In this document: piece by piece, positions 1-8,237 of the stretch
Numbering within the stretch: position 1 is the stretch's first letter
Layout of the letters: each line of letters starts with the position of its first letter
NCBI GenBank assembly: GCA_012840245.1
Contig: DULR01000044.1
Coordinates: forward strand, 19,757-83,756
Direction: 5' to 3'
Source of the DNA: Clostridiaceae bacterium
GTDB taxonomy: Bacteria > Bacillota > Clostridia > DSM-8532
Length of the DNA stretch: 64,000 bases
Translations under genes and position numbers: made by a program
The notes under the pieces: generated by a model
Database searches by the model: none
What the model saw: only the letters and a program-made list of their open reading frames with translations
What the model was told of the DNA's origin: nothing

Positions 1-1056
1 TTTAAGTCCTTTGACCACATTCTCGATCATCGATGTCATCTTTCTGAAGTACTCATAAACCGAAACGCCTGTGGCTACACTTATCGTTTTATTTTCTACA
101 CTATGGATACCGGTTTTATCCAGATCCTTCAGAGCCTCTTCCACTTCGTACACGAAAGACGATACCATACCTACGCCGTTTTCGATCTGCGGCAGATCCT
201 CATAGGCTTCTATGGGCGGAAGGGGCCTGCCTGCCTTTATATATATCTCGTCGGCAATGTATACGACCCTGCTGTTGTATTTTTGCAGAAGCCTGTTCTG
301 CCAGTTCTCGACCTGATCGATGACCCTGTTTGCTGTCTCCCTGTCAAACGGCTTCAGCTTCGGCAAGCCTTCCCTGTATTTCGTAAGCCCTACAGGCACA
401 ACCGATATGCTGTGAAGCTGAGGACACAGGCCGGAAAGATCCTTTATGGTCCTGTCCAGCTCCTCTCCGTCGTTAATGCCGGGGCATACCACGATCTGCG
501 TGTTCACAGTGATGCCGGCCGAAGTAAACTTCCTTATTTTCTCCAGCACGTCACCGGCAAAGCGGTTGTTGAGCATTTTTATCCTGAGCTCAGGGTTCGT
601 GGTGTGGACCGATATGTTCACGGGTGACATATGGTAACGTATTATCCTGTTTATTTCGTCTTCGGACAGGTTGGTCATTGTTATATAGTTGCCGAAAAGG
701 AATGACAGCCTTGCATCGTCATCCTTGAAGTACAGCGACTCCCTCATGCCTTTCGGGAGCTGGTCTATAAAGCAAAAAATGCATTTGTTGCGGCAGGATT
801 TTTCATCGTCCAGAAGCGAGTTGTCAAATTCAAGCCCGAGATCCTCGGCCTCATCCTTTTCTATATCGAACTGCCATCTCTCACCGTTCTTTTTTTCGAT
901 CTCGAGCAGGATCTCCGAATCAGCGCAGTAAAAACGGTAATCAAACACATCCCTTATTTCCTGTCCGTTTATTGACAGCACAAAATCGCCGGCCTCTATG
1001 CCCAGCTCCTGCGCAATACTGTTTTCCTGTATGGATGATATTTCGATTTTTCGCAT
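1..1056 (-). CDS. DUF512-family radical SAM protein, 3' end outside window
   Basis: Translated directly from the minus strand; 352 codons are visible and the reading frame runs off the left edge, so the C-terminus is missing. The ATG at 1056 follows an AAGAGG ribosome site. Residues 1-45 form a PDZ-like segment (GIEAGDFVLSINGQEIRD). A CxxxCxxC radical SAM motif follows at C88, C92 and C95 (CRNKCIFC), then a DUF512-type region containing VVCPGIND and SVVPVGLTKYREGLP. This matches the conserved Firmicutes family of PDZ plus radical SAM plus DUF512 proteins, whose reaction is unknown; a 4Fe-4S, S-adenosylmethionine-dependent enzyme is inferred. In related genomes the gene often lies close to der (engA), which could be just left of the window. 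Family assignment is firm, function is not. Confidence 0.88.
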   Translation of the reverse strand, partial: MRKIEISSIQENSIAQELGIEAGDFVLSINGQEIRDVFDYRFYCADSEILLEIEKKNGERWQFDIEKDEAEDLGLEFDNSLLDDEKSCRNKCIFCFIDQLPKGMRESLYFKDDDARLSFLFGNYITMTNLSEDEINRIIRYHMSPVNISVHTTNPELRIKMLNNRFAGDVLEKIRKFTSAGITVNTQIVVCPGINDGEELDRTIKDLSGLCPQLHSISVVPVGLTKYREGLPKLKPFDRETANRVIDQVENWQNRLLQKYNSRVVYIADEIYIKAGRPLPPIEAYEDLPQIENGVGMVSSFVYEVEEALKDLDKTGIHSVENKTISVATGVSVYEYFRKMTSMIENVVKGLK

Positions 1057-1073
1057 AAATAATACCTCTTCTC

Positions 1074-1156
1074 ATATGTCATCCTGAGCGAAGTGAAGGA
1101 TCTATATAAATTTCTTAGTCGCACGGTTTTATGCCGCCTCTCTTCAGAATGACATA
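1074..1156. repeat. Dispersed inverted repeat (TGTCATTCTGA family), copy 1
   Basis: An imperfect inverted repeat lies between the DUF512 gene and rpmF. The left arm is TGTCATCCTGAGCGAAG and the right arm is TTCAGAATGACA. The same arms recur near 20.6 kb, 40.4 kb and 48.4-48.6 kb. It carries no open reading frame and looks like a small non-autonomous or REP-like element. Confidence 0.7.
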
Positions 1157-1212
1157 CAGAGAACGACGTTTCCGGTCAATTCAGCCGATCTGTTTGATCA
1201 TAAACATATCGC

Positions 1213-1248
1213 AATAAAAAACAATAGCAGCTATATTTAGCTGCTACT
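1213..1248 (-). terminator. Rho-independent terminator downstream of rpmF
   Basis: On the minus strand the arms TAGCAGCTA and TAGCTGCTA enclose a short A/T loop and are followed by TTGTTTTTTATT. The hairpin begins about 40 bases beyond the rpmF stop codon and would end the yceD-rpmF transcript. Confidence 0.8.
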
Positions 1249-1285
1249 ACTTCTGAAAGTTAAAGTCGCTGGAATGCTCCGGAGG

Positions 1286-1474
1286 TTATTTTTTGCTTTC
1301 GTCCACCTTTATTACTTCCTTGCCGTCATAAGAACCGCATTCCTTACAAACTACATGTGGAAGCTTGAGTGCATGGCACTTCTTGCATGCAACCAGATTC
1401 GGCGTTGAAAGCTTGTAATGAGTCCTTCTCTTGTTCTTCCTCTGCTTCGACACTTTCCTTTTTGGTACTGCCAT
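1286..1474 (-). CDS. rpmF: 50S ribosomal protein L32
   Basis: A 62-residue basic protein starting [17 protein letters not shown], the usual L32 N-terminus. A zinc-ribbon version of the protein is present, with cysteine pairs C30/C33 and C43/C46, so it is the zinc-binding form. It is a structural component of the large ribosomal subunit. The start follows a clear GGAGGTG site. It lies just downstream of yceD, the normal order in bacteria, and is presumably cotranscribed from the promoter upstream of yceD, ending at the terminator near 1213-1248. Only one copy is visible, and no zinc-independent paralogue is in the window. Confidence 0.98.
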   Translation of the reverse strand: MAVPKRKVSKQRKNKRRTHYKLSTPNLVACKKCHALKLPHVVCKECGSYDGKEVIKVDESKK

Positions 1475-1530
1475 TTATAACACCTCCGTTCAGTGTTTGC
1501 ATTATCACTCTGATGTAGCATTTTTCATTA

Positions 1531-2049
1531 TTAATCAAAAAAACCTTTTAACGCATCAAATCGGGAATCGATGGAATCTGTTCCACCGCAGCTGCAGCTC
1601 TCACCATACAATTCTGCTCCGCATTCTGGGCACAACCCGGGACAGTCCTCCCGGCATTTGTGTGACGTAGGCGTATTAGTCAATAGGTTATCGGCCAATA
1701 TCCTGTCAAGATCAAGTGTGTTGCCGCTGAAAGCGAACCGGTCATCATCAGGGTCTTCGGTATCATCATCAACGATTCCGGATTTATCAACAATATCCTC
1801 ATTGATATCAACGGCGAGTTCTCTTTCTATTTTTTTGCCGCACCTGTCGCAAAATGTTTCATAGCTGACTTTGGCAAGGCCTTTGAGAACAAGCATCCCA
1901 TTGTTGTTGGTAACAGACCCGGAAAAATCTACGGGCCCTTTAAAGGTAACTGCACCGAAATCGGTCTCCAGATCCTCCAACGTTTCCTGCATTTGAACAG
2001 TAATGGTTCCACCGCTGTTCTTTATAATCGAGGTTATGTCAAGCTTCAA
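1531..2049 (-). CDS. yceD: YceD family protein (DUF177)
   Basis: A 172-residue protein of the DUF177/YceD family, almost always encoded immediately before rpmF. The start is a TTG at 2049, chosen because AGGAGG lies seven bases upstream and the following residues (MKLDITSIIKNSGG) fit the family. It has a CxxC pair at CDRC and a cysteine-rich C-terminus (CREDCPGLCPECGAELYGESCSCGG has several CxxC pairs), suggesting metal binding. Members in other bacteria have been linked to ribosomal RNA or 50S subunit maturation, but the mechanism is unclear. It shares a strong promoter with rpmF. Confidence 0.92.
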   Translation of the reverse strand: MKLDITSIIKNSGGTITVQMQETLEDLETDFGAVTFKGPVDFSGSVTNNNGMLVLKGLAKVSYETFCDRCGKKIERELAVDINEDIVDKSGIVDDDTEDPDDDRFAFSGNTLDLDRILADNLLTNTPTSHKCREDCPGLCPECGAELYGESCSCGGTDSIDSRFDALKGFFD

Positions 2050-2100
2050 ATCTTTCCCTCCTAAAGCGCAAAATAAGCTCCCGGAAGGTCAACATGAAAT

Positions 2101-2129
2101 ATTATACTCACTTGATTCCGCTTTGTCAA
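2101..2129 (-). promoter_or_regulatory. Sigma-A type promoter for yceD-rpmF
   Basis: On the minus strand TTGACA (2124-2129) and TATAAT (2101-2106) are separated by exactly 17 bases. Both hexamers match the vegetative consensus perfectly. The -10 lies about 50 bases before the yceD start. Confidence 0.85.
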
Positions 2130-2210
2130 TCCTTTGCTTTCCAATAAATCAGAATTATCGGATCCGGTATTGTTCCGTCGCCTTCCTTTTCCGGACGGGC
2201 GGGTATCTGA

Positions 2211-3452
2211 TCAGTTATACAGCGGGAAGCGAGCTGTCAGTTGACCGACTCTTTCAATTATTCCCTTCTTATTGCTTTCAAATCCTCCGCCTAATGTCAT
2301 ATCTATCAGTTCAGCGATCTCCAGCATCTCGTTTTCTTTCATGCCGCGGGTCGTGACTGCCGGGGTTCCTATACGGATACCGCTTGTAACAAACGGGCTC
2401 AAGGTATCGAACGGTATGCTGTTTTTATTAACGGTTATCATGACCTCATCGAGCATCATCTGGGCATCCTTGCCGGTTATACCCTTATTGGTGACATCGA
2501 TCAGCATAAGGTGGTTTTCGGTTCCTCCCGAAACAATTTTAAAGCCTTTTGCCATCAATGCCTCAGACAATACCTTGGCATTTTTGGCCACCTGTTTCTG
2601 GTATTCCTTGAACTCAGGAGAAAGCGCTTCCTTGAGACAAACGGCTTTACCTGCAATGACATGCATAAGGGGTCCGCCCTGTATGCCGGGGAATACCGAA
2701 CGGTCAATGTCCTTGGCATATTTCTCCTTACAAAGGATCATGCCACCCCTTGGGCCTCTCAGAGTCTTATGGGTCGTGGTGGTAACGAAATCGGCATAAG
2801 GCACCGGACTGGGATGTACACCTGCGGCAACCAGACCGGCTATGTGCGCCATGTCCACCATCAGATAGCTCCCAACTTCATCGCATATTTCTCTGAATGC
2901 TTTAAAATCTATTATCCTGGAATATGCGCTGGCACCTGCTATTATAAGCTTAGGTTTTGATTCCTTTGCGATCTTTCTTATTTCGTCATAATCTATGATT
3001 CCGTCTGATTCCCTGACTCCGTAAGCTACAGGCTTGAAATATTTGCCTGACATATTCAGAGCCATTCCATGGCTCAGGTGTCCGCCATGGGCCAGGTTCA
3101 TTCCCATAAAAACATCGCCGGGCTGCATTACGGTAAAAAATACGGCCATATTTGCCTGGGCTCCGGAATGGGGCTGCACATTCACATGCTCGGCTCCGAA
3201 AAGCTCTTTTGCACGGCTTATGGCAAGGGATTCAATAACGTCAACATGTTCGCAGCCGCCGTAGTAGCGTTTTTGGGGATACCCTTCGGCGTATTTGTTT
3301 GTCAGTGGTGTTCCGACAGCCTCCAAAACGGCTTTGCTTACGAAGTTCTCAGATGCGATCAGCTCGATTTTGTTATTCTGTCTGTCAATTTCGCAGTATA
3401 TGGCCTTCGCAACCTCGGGATCGATTCTCTCTATCTCGTTGTATTTCATCAT
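2211..3452 (-). CDS. glyA: Serine hydroxymethyltransferase
   Basis: A 413-residue, PLP-dependent cytosolic enzyme interconverting serine plus tetrahydrofolate with glycine plus 5,10-methylenetetrahydrofolate, the main one-carbon source. The PLP-binding lysine is K229 in [14 protein letters not shown]. Other family landmarks are LIASENF near residue 31, GGHLSHG near 123 and the D200-M-A-H segment. The length is normal. The ATG at 3452 is preceded by GGAGG at nine bases; a second ATG follows directly. It is flanked by unrelated genes and has its own promoter at 3529-3558, so it is probably transcribed alone. Confidence 0.98.
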   Translation of the reverse strand: MMKYNEIERIDPEVAKAIYCEIDRQNNKIELIASENFVSKAVLEAVGTPLTNKYAEGYPQKRYYGGCEHVDVIESLAISRAKELFGAEHVNVQPHSGAQANMAVFFTVMQPGDVFMGMNLAHGGHLSHGMALNMSGKYFKPVAYGVRESDGIIDYDEIRKIAKESKPKLIIAGASAYSRIIDFKAFREICDEVGSYLMVDMAHIAGLVAAGVHPSPVPYADFVTTTTHKTLRGPRGGMILCKEKYAKDIDRSVFPGIQGGPLMHVIAGKAVCLKEALSPEFKEYQKQVAKNAKVLSEALMAKGFKIVSGGTENHLMLIDVTNKGITGKDAQMMLDEVMITVNKNSIPFDTLSPFVTSGIRIGTPAVTTRGMKENEMLEIAELIDMTLGGGFESNKKGIIERVGQLTARFPLYN

Positions 3453-3528
3453 TTATTTTATCCTCCCCGGCTTGATAAAAAACCTGATAAAACAAGTTTC
3501 TCCGCAATTTAAACTGATAAACAAATTT

Positions 3529-3558
3529 ATTATAGTTTTTTGCGTCTGTTTGTGTCAA
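3529..3558 (-). promoter_or_regulatory. Sigma-A type promoter for glyA
   Basis: On the minus strand TTGACA (3553-3558) and TATAAT (3529-3534) are 18 bases apart, about 75 bases before the glyA start. Both hexamers are consensus. No operator or riboswitch was recognised in the leader. Confidence 0.8.
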
Positions 3559-3587
3559 TCGAATAAATATACATAAATATTCGAATT

Positions 3588-4481
3588 TTACCCTGTGATT
3601 TTGACCTCTTTTGCCTTTTTATCATTCCTCTCCAGGGAAGATGCGTCAATAAACATCAAAGCTATGAGCCTCTGTGTAATCATATGGATGATCACTTCAA
3701 AGAAAGCCAATATGAACAATGACAGCAAGGGGTTGCTTATGCCTATCGAAAAGGAACTCAGCAGAAGGCCGAGACAAACAGGCCAAAGCCCGTTTATGAT
3801 GACCCTTCTCTTACAGCCTTTGGTAATATCCAAAGCCTTTTTGAAATTTCTGAATACTCCCGTATCGAATTCTATAATAAGAAGATTCTTGAAAATGAAC
3901 AGGGCATCGATTGCAAGAACCGTAAACGGCAAAAGCGGTGTAAGAACTATAAACATCGGCATTATCATGGACAGGAGCCCTGCTGCAAGAAACACTAATA
4001 CCAGAACTATAGCAAAAATGCCATAAAAAAGGACGTTAAAAATTATCAGCCTGGGATATTTCGATATAATATCGGAGATCCTCTGCGACGGGGAGGAATC
4101 TGATCTTGTAAGGCTCATGAAATAATAGGCTCCGAAGAACACACCGAAAAAATAGGCAATTGTTTTTGACGCAAAATAAATCAGCATGACGGTTATGAAA
4201 GCATTGATCATGTTGATTGCCAGATCAGAATTCAAAAAAGACAAATCATAGCTTTGGGCATCGATCTGCCATATGAATTTATTGGATATCTGTTCATAAT
4301 ACAGAAAGAATTTTTCAGTATACGGTCTTGCAATCACATATCCACCAAAAACCGCAGCAAGCTGCAGAACAAATAAAATCTGCGCCACAAGCGGCTGATC
4401 GACATCATAAAATTTGAATGATTCTTTTAAATAAGCGTAAACAGGTTTTATTCTATTTACCTGTGCCGGTCTTTCTTCCAT
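3588..4481 (-). CDS. Multi-pass membrane protein of unknown function
   Basis: I do not recognise this protein with confidence. The ATG at 4481 (MEERPAQVN) is preceded by AGGGGG, giving 297 residues; the 29-base overlap with the end of rluB implies translational coupling. Hydrophobic stretches lie near residues 33-51, 88-105, 107-124, 145-170, 171-195, 228-247 and 250-268, so about six or seven membrane helices. The segment 196-227 is amphipathic (FKNLLIIEFDTGVFRNFKKAL). The overall pattern resembles the membrane domains of DUF975-like or glycerophosphodiester-phosphodiesterase-associated proteins, but only loosely. There is no signal peptide and no catalytic motif. Being coexpressed with a ribosomal RNA pseudouridine synthase says little about its role. 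Confidence 0.75.
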   Translation of the reverse strand: MEERPAQVNRIKPVYAYLKESFKFYDVDQPLVAQILFVLQLAAVFGGYVIARPYTEKFFLYYEQISNKFIWQIDAQSYDLSFLNSDLAINMINAFITVMLIYFASKTIAYFFGVFFGAYYFMSLTRSDSSPSQRISDIISKYPRLIIFNVLFYGIFAIVLVLVFLAAGLLSMIMPMFIVLTPLLPFTVLAIDALFIFKNLLIIEFDTGVFRNFKKALDITKGCKRRVIINGLWPVCLGLLLSSFSIGISNPLLSLFILAFFEVIIHMITQRLIALMFIDASSLERNDKKAKEVKITG

Positions 4482-5199
4482 TTTTGATCCCCCTGACAAG
4501 CTTGATTTCGTGCCCGGACAAGTATCTCCACTCACCCGGCTTAAGGTTTCCGAGAGTTAGTTTCCCGATCGCGGTCCTTTTCAGTTTCAGGACCGGATGT
4601 CCCACAGCCTCGCACATTCTTTTCACTTGTCTGTTTCTTCCCTCATGTATGATAATTTTCAATACCGAACTTTTATCCCTGATTTCTATAACCTCGACCT
4701 CAGCAGGGGAAGTGGGTGTGCCATCCAGTACCACACCTTCTCTCAGTGTCCTGAGCGTCTCATTTGAAGGCAAGCCTGAAACTTCTGCAATATATGTCTT
4801 TTTAGTCTCATGTCCGGGATGGGTGCTTTTATAAGCAAAATCCCCGTCATTGGTGAGGATCAGCAGCCCGGTCGTATCGTAATCAAGCCGTCCCACCGGA
4901 TATACCCGTTCTTCAACTCCTTGTACAAGGTCCAGGACAGTTTTTCTTCCCTGTGGGTCCGAAACTGTCGTAACATATCCGGCCGGCTTGTTCAGCATGA
5001 TATAAACAAGCCTTTTTTCTTTTTTTATCGGTTTTCCGTCAACCTCTACCTTATCCCTGCCCGAAACCAATGTGCCCATTTCGGTTACCTTTACGCCATT
5101 TACCCTGACTCTGCCTGCTTTTATCATTTCTTCGGCATGCCTTCTTGACGCGATCCCGCACTGGGCTATATATTTCTGAAGTCTTATCTTCTCTTCCAT
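4453..5199 (-). CDS. rluB: Ribosomal large subunit pseudouridine synthase, RluB/RsuA family
   Basis: A 248-residue pseudouridine synthase. An N-terminal S4 RNA-binding domain (about residues 3-60, RLQKYIAQCGIASRRHAEE) precedes the catalytic domain, whose nucleophilic aspartate is D106 in PVGRLDYDTTGLL. This arrangement is that of the RsuA/RluB/RluE/RluF branch; the closest Firmicutes homologue is RluB (YpuL), which modifies 23S rRNA. RsuA-like 16S activity cannot be excluded from sequence alone. The start has a good GGAAGGG site. The gene precedes and overlaps the membrane protein gene. Confidence 0.9.
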   Translation of the reverse strand: MEEKIRLQKYIAQCGIASRRHAEEMIKAGRVRVNGVKVTEMGTLVSGRDKVEVDGKPIKKEKRLVYIMLNKPAGYVTTVSDPQGRKTVLDLVQGVEERVYPVGRLDYDTTGLLILTNDGDFAYKSTHPGHETKKTYIAEVSGLPSNETLRTLREGVVLDGTPTSPAEVEVIEIRDKSSVLKIIIHEGRNRQVKRMCEAVGHPVLKLKRTAIGKLTLGNLKPGEWRYLSGHEIKLVRGIKNGRKTGTGK

Positions 5200-5329
5200 C
5201 TCTTACCCTTCCTGTGGATATTATAACATAGTCTTTGTTCCGATACGCGTTTTCATAAGAAATTTTCCGGATACATATACATTCTTCCCAACAAGTGTGG
5301 CAGGATAAAACCGGTATTTAAAACTAAGG

Positions 5330-5356
5330 TTGCATCCATGCATTTTATGCTATAAT
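5330..5356 (+). promoter_or_regulatory. Probable promoter for ychF
   Basis: A consensus TATAAT (5351-5356) lies about 50 bases before ychF. The best -35 is TTGCAT at 5330-5335, with a short 15-base spacer, so the -10 is better supported than the -35. Confidence 0.45.
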
Positions 5357-5405
5357 ATTTCAGATGGATGAAAAACCAATTATTCTTGAATAGACGGAGA
5401 TATGT

Positions 5406-6500
5406 ATGAAACTGGGTATTGTAGGACTCCCCAACGTAGGGAAAAGCACACTTTTTAACGCAATAACAAAAGCAGGCGCAGAAAGCGCAAACTACCCTTT
5501 CTGCACAATCGATCCGAATATCGGTGTTGTAGCCGTTCCGGACGAAAGGCTCGATGTTCTGGCAAAAATGTATAATCCTAAAAAGGTTACACCAACCTCA
5601 ATAGAGTTTCTGGATATAGCGGGACTTGTAAGAGGAGCAAGCAGAGGTGAAGGACTCGGCAATAAATTTTTATCCCATATCAGGGAAGTGGATGCCATAG
5701 TGCATGTTGTAAGGTGCTTCGATGACGGAGACATCGTACATGTGGATGGCTCGGTAGATCCTGCAAGAGATATTGAGACAATAAACCTTGAGCTGATCTT
5801 TTCCGACATCGAGGCTGTTGACAAACGCATAGAAAAGACCAAAAAGCAGATGAAATCAGGAGATAAGAAGTATTTGGCTGAGCTGGCCATTCTGGAGAGC
5901 ATAAAGGAAAATCTTGAAAAAGGTCTTCCGGTCAGAACCATGAAATTCGATCCGGAGCAACTAGAATATGTGGATCAGCTTTTCCTTCTGACCAGCAAAC
6001 CGGTTCTCTATTGCGCAAATGTCTCGGAGGACGGTATCTCTACCGCCGACCAGAACCCCTATGTTGCTAAGGTAAAGGAAATAGCAGATGCCGAGAGGTC
6101 CGAGGTAATAGTCATATGTGCGAAGATCGAAGAAGAAATTGCTCAGCTCGAGGACGATGAGAAGAAAATGTTCCTGGAAGAGCTGGGCTTGTCTGAATCC
6201 GGGCTTGACAAGCTTGTCAAAGCCAGCTACAAGCTTCTTGGCCTAATCAGCTTCCTGACAGCAGGCGAGCAGGAAGTCCGCGCATGGACCATAGTTAAGG
6301 GAACCAAAGCCCCCCAGGCAGCCGGAAAGATACATTCCGACTTTGAGAGAGGGTTCATTAGAGCCGAAATAGTTGCCTATGACGACCTGGCACGCCTGGG
6401 CTCAATGGCCGCCGCAAAAGAACAGGGCCTTGTCCGCTCCGAGGGCAAGGAATACGTCATGCAGGACGGCGACGTGACCCTGTTCAGGTTCAATGTATAA
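5406..6500 (+). CDS. ychF: Ribosome-associated ATPase YchF (OLA1 family)
   Basis: A 364-residue P-loop protein of the Obg-related YchF family. G1 is GLPNVGKS (residues 7-14) and G3 is DIAG. The G4 position reads NVSED rather than NKxD, the change that gives YchF ATP preference over GTP. A coiled-coil insert follows, and a C-terminal TGS domain contains GTKAPQAAGKIHSDFERGF. Known roles are ribosome association and stress/redox-related regulation. It is a single-gene plus-strand unit among minus-strand genes, with its own promoter upstream and a bidirectional terminator downstream. Confidence 0.97.
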   Translation: MKLGIVGLPNVGKSTLFNAITKAGAESANYPFCTIDPNIGVVAVPDERLDVLAKMYNPKKVTPTSIEFLDIAGLVRGASRGEGLGNKFLSHIREVDAIVHVVRCFDDGDIVHVDGSVDPARDIETINLELIFSDIEAVDKRIEKTKKQMKSGDKKYLAELAILESIKENLEKGLPVRTMKFDPEQLEYVDQLFLLTSKPVLYCANVSEDGISTADQNPYVAKVKEIADAERSEVIVICAKIEEEIAQLEDDEKKMFLEELGLSESGLDKLVKASYKLLGLISFLTAGEQEVRAWTIVKGTKAPQAAGKIHSDFERGFIRAEIVAYDDLARLGSMAAAKEQGLVRSEGKEYVMQDGDVTLFRFNV

Positions 6501-6512
6501 ACAAAACTCAAC

Positions 6513-6556
6513 AATCCAGTATCCAGTATCCAGTAGCCCAGCCTTAGTGCTGGGCT
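6513..6556. repeat. ATCCAGT tandem triplication and GC-rich hairpin
   Basis: Three consecutive copies of ATCCAGT are followed by a perfect 9-bp stem TAGCCCAGC / GCTGGGCTA around CTTAGT. A related sequence (TTAGTGCTGGGCTACTG) appears at about 63640-63657 beside the rRNA/tRNA genes. It has no coding potential. Confidence 0.6.
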
Positions 6557-6576
6557 AAAAATACTAAATACAGATG

Positions 6577-6615
6577 GAAAAATAGACAGTGAGCTTACCA
6601 CTGTCTATTTTTATT
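6577..6615. terminator. Bidirectional terminator between ychF and a glycosyltransferase gene
   Basis: A perfect 11-bp stem AATAGACAGTG / CACTGTCTATT has T-runs on both sides, so it can end ychF (+) and the converging minus-strand gene. Confidence 0.85.
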
Positions 6616-7890
6616 TTAATCATTGATTTTATATCGCTTGTTTTTGCTGCGGCTTCTGAGCCTGTAGAGATTGATCCTGGTACCCAGCACGATAGCCCGT
6701 AATAAAACCTTTTTTGACCTTTTACTCTTTACGTAAGGAGTTTCCAGTTCCTTAACAATAAACCGGGCCAGGTTGTCGGAGGCTTCAGGCAATGTTTTTA
6801 TATACTCGTTTTCTTCAATATTCCGTTTATATTGATCCAAAATGTCAGTAATCAATATCTTATTTATGATTTGACTGAATTCCTTCTCATTTTTGGCGAA
6901 CCAGCCCATCTTATTGTCAACGCAAAAATCGATATTTCCCTTTTCATGAAGAGCGGCGCAATGTGTGAATATGGTAGGGACCCGCTTTACCAGGACCTCT
7001 AGCGTGGTGGAAGCCCCTCCTTTTGCTATTGCCAGATCGGATACATCAAGAAGCTCATGCATATTATCCACGAATCCAAGGACCGCCATGGGAACATTTG
7101 ATTTTCCAGACTCCTTCAGTTTATTAAGTTCATCGAAAAGTTCCTGGTTTTTGCCGCAGACAGCTATTATATTGAACGGAAAATCCCTCATGTACAGTAT
7201 CTTTACATAAGACGAGGTATCTCCTATCCCCTGTCCGCCCGAAGTTGCAAGAAGAGTTTTTCTTTCTGGGTCAAGACCCAATTCGCCCAGTATCTCTTCC
7301 CTTGTTTTTGTCACCTTTTCAAAGAACTTTTTATTAAGCGGAAAAGGCATCACTATTACTTTATCCCGGGGCTCGCCCTGCTTGATAAGATATTCGCGGG
7401 CTTCCTCGGTAGACACAATGACTGCGTCTATTTTTGGGTTTACCCATAAATTATGTCCTCTGATGGGATCGGTCATATAGCTGAATATCTTGTACTGAAG
7501 GTCATATCTCTCTCTGGCGAACAAAGCCACAGAACTGCAGAAAAAATGCGTCGAAAACACAATATCAGGTTTATACATGCGTATATACCTGATGCCCTTC
7601 CGTACAAACTGCTGAAAAAACAGCCTCATGACTGTATTTGAGCGCGTAAGATGATTAAAGGAATCCAATAAAACATTCAGGTTCGTGGTCAGTTCGGGTC
7701 TGGCCAAAGCCCAATCCCAGAATCCCTTGATAATCTTGTCATCCCAATTTGCACCGACTTCTCTGGCAAAATCTATAACGTCAACCTGATACTGACCGGG
7801 AAACAATGTTTCAATAGATTCCTTAATAGCAAGAGCAGGCATTTTGTGCCCGCCTCCTGCTTCAACCATAGGAATTAATATTTTTTTCAA
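6616..7890 (-). CDS. MGDG synthase/UgtP-like glycosyltransferase
   Basis: A 424-residue cytosolic or membrane-associated glycosyltransferase of the GT28-type fold. The N-terminus has the glycine-rich motif and HKMPALAIKESI typical of the monogalactosyldiacylglycerol synthase N-domain. The nucleotide-sugar-binding C-domain has the GGAST motif at residues 291-295 followed by TLEVL. Family members such as UgtP/YpfP transfer UDP-sugars to diacylglycerol to make glycolipids and lipoteichoic acid anchors; the acceptor and sugar here are not certain. The basic tail (residues 385-424, with SKRSKK and RSRSKNKR) may bind membrane phospholipids. It lies directly downstream of hfq (about 40 bases), so they may be cotranscribed. 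Confidence 0.82.
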   Translation of the reverse strand: MKKILIPMVEAGGGHKMPALAIKESIETLFPGQYQVDVIDFAREVGANWDDKIIKGFWDWALARPELTTNLNVLLDSFNHLTRSNTVMRLFFQQFVRKGIRYIRMYKPDIVFSTHFFCSSVALFARERYDLQYKIFSYMTDPIRGHNLWVNPKIDAVIVSTEEAREYLIKQGEPRDKVIVMPFPLNKKFFEKVTKTREEILGELGLDPERKTLLATSGGQGIGDTSSYVKILYMRDFPFNIIAVCGKNQELFDELNKLKESGKSNVPMAVLGFVDNMHELLDVSDLAIAKGGASTTLEVLVKRVPTIFTHCAALHEKGNIDFCVDNKMGWFAKNEKEFSQIINKILITDILDQYKRNIEENEYIKTLPEASDNLARFIVKELETPYVKSKRSKKVLLRAIVLGTRINLYRLRSRSKNKRYKIND

Positions 7891-7931
7891 AATTATATCA
7901 GCTCCATAATTTCTGCTTCAGTGAATTTCTG

Positions 7932-8168
7932 CTATTCTCTATTCTCATTGAAAATGATGTTTACTGCTTTCATCGGAGACACAGTTGAAATCGCGTGTTT
8001 GTACACAAGCTGCTGCTTGCCTTCGCTGTCCAGTACAACGGTAAAATTATCAAATCCTTTAACCATTCCCCGCAGCTGAAACCCGTTTGTAAGGTAAACA
8101 GTTACCGGGATATGCTCTTTTCTGACCTGGTTCAGAAAAACATCCTGAAGATTAATATTTTTGTTCAC
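7932..8168 (-). CDS. hfq: RNA chaperone Hfq
   Basis: A 78-residue Sm-like protein. Sm1 (residues 6-50, including [20 protein letters not shown]) and Sm2 (YKHAIST) are intact. It forms a hexameric ring that binds small RNAs and A-rich or U-rich tails. The start is GTG at 8168, preceded by GGAGG at eight bases. It is the last gene of the conserved miaB-mutS-mutL-miaA-hfq group, and its length is typical of Firmicutes, which lack the long acidic tail of enterobacterial Hfq. Confidence 0.97.
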   Translation of the reverse strand: MNKNINLQDVFLNQVRKEHIPVTVYLTNGFQLRGMVKGFDNFTVVLDSEGKQQLVYKHAISTVSPMKAVNIIFNENRE

Positions 8169-8237
8169 GCTTTTTTCCTCCTCATTAACACAAAAAAAGA
8201 TAAACTGAAATCATGACCTCGCCCTCATTTTACTAAA

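Noticed and set aside
103..931. Plus-strand frames opposite the DUF512 gene
   Set aside because: They are antisense shadows of a real minus-strand radical SAM gene with a recognisable cluster motif, and have no ribosome sites.
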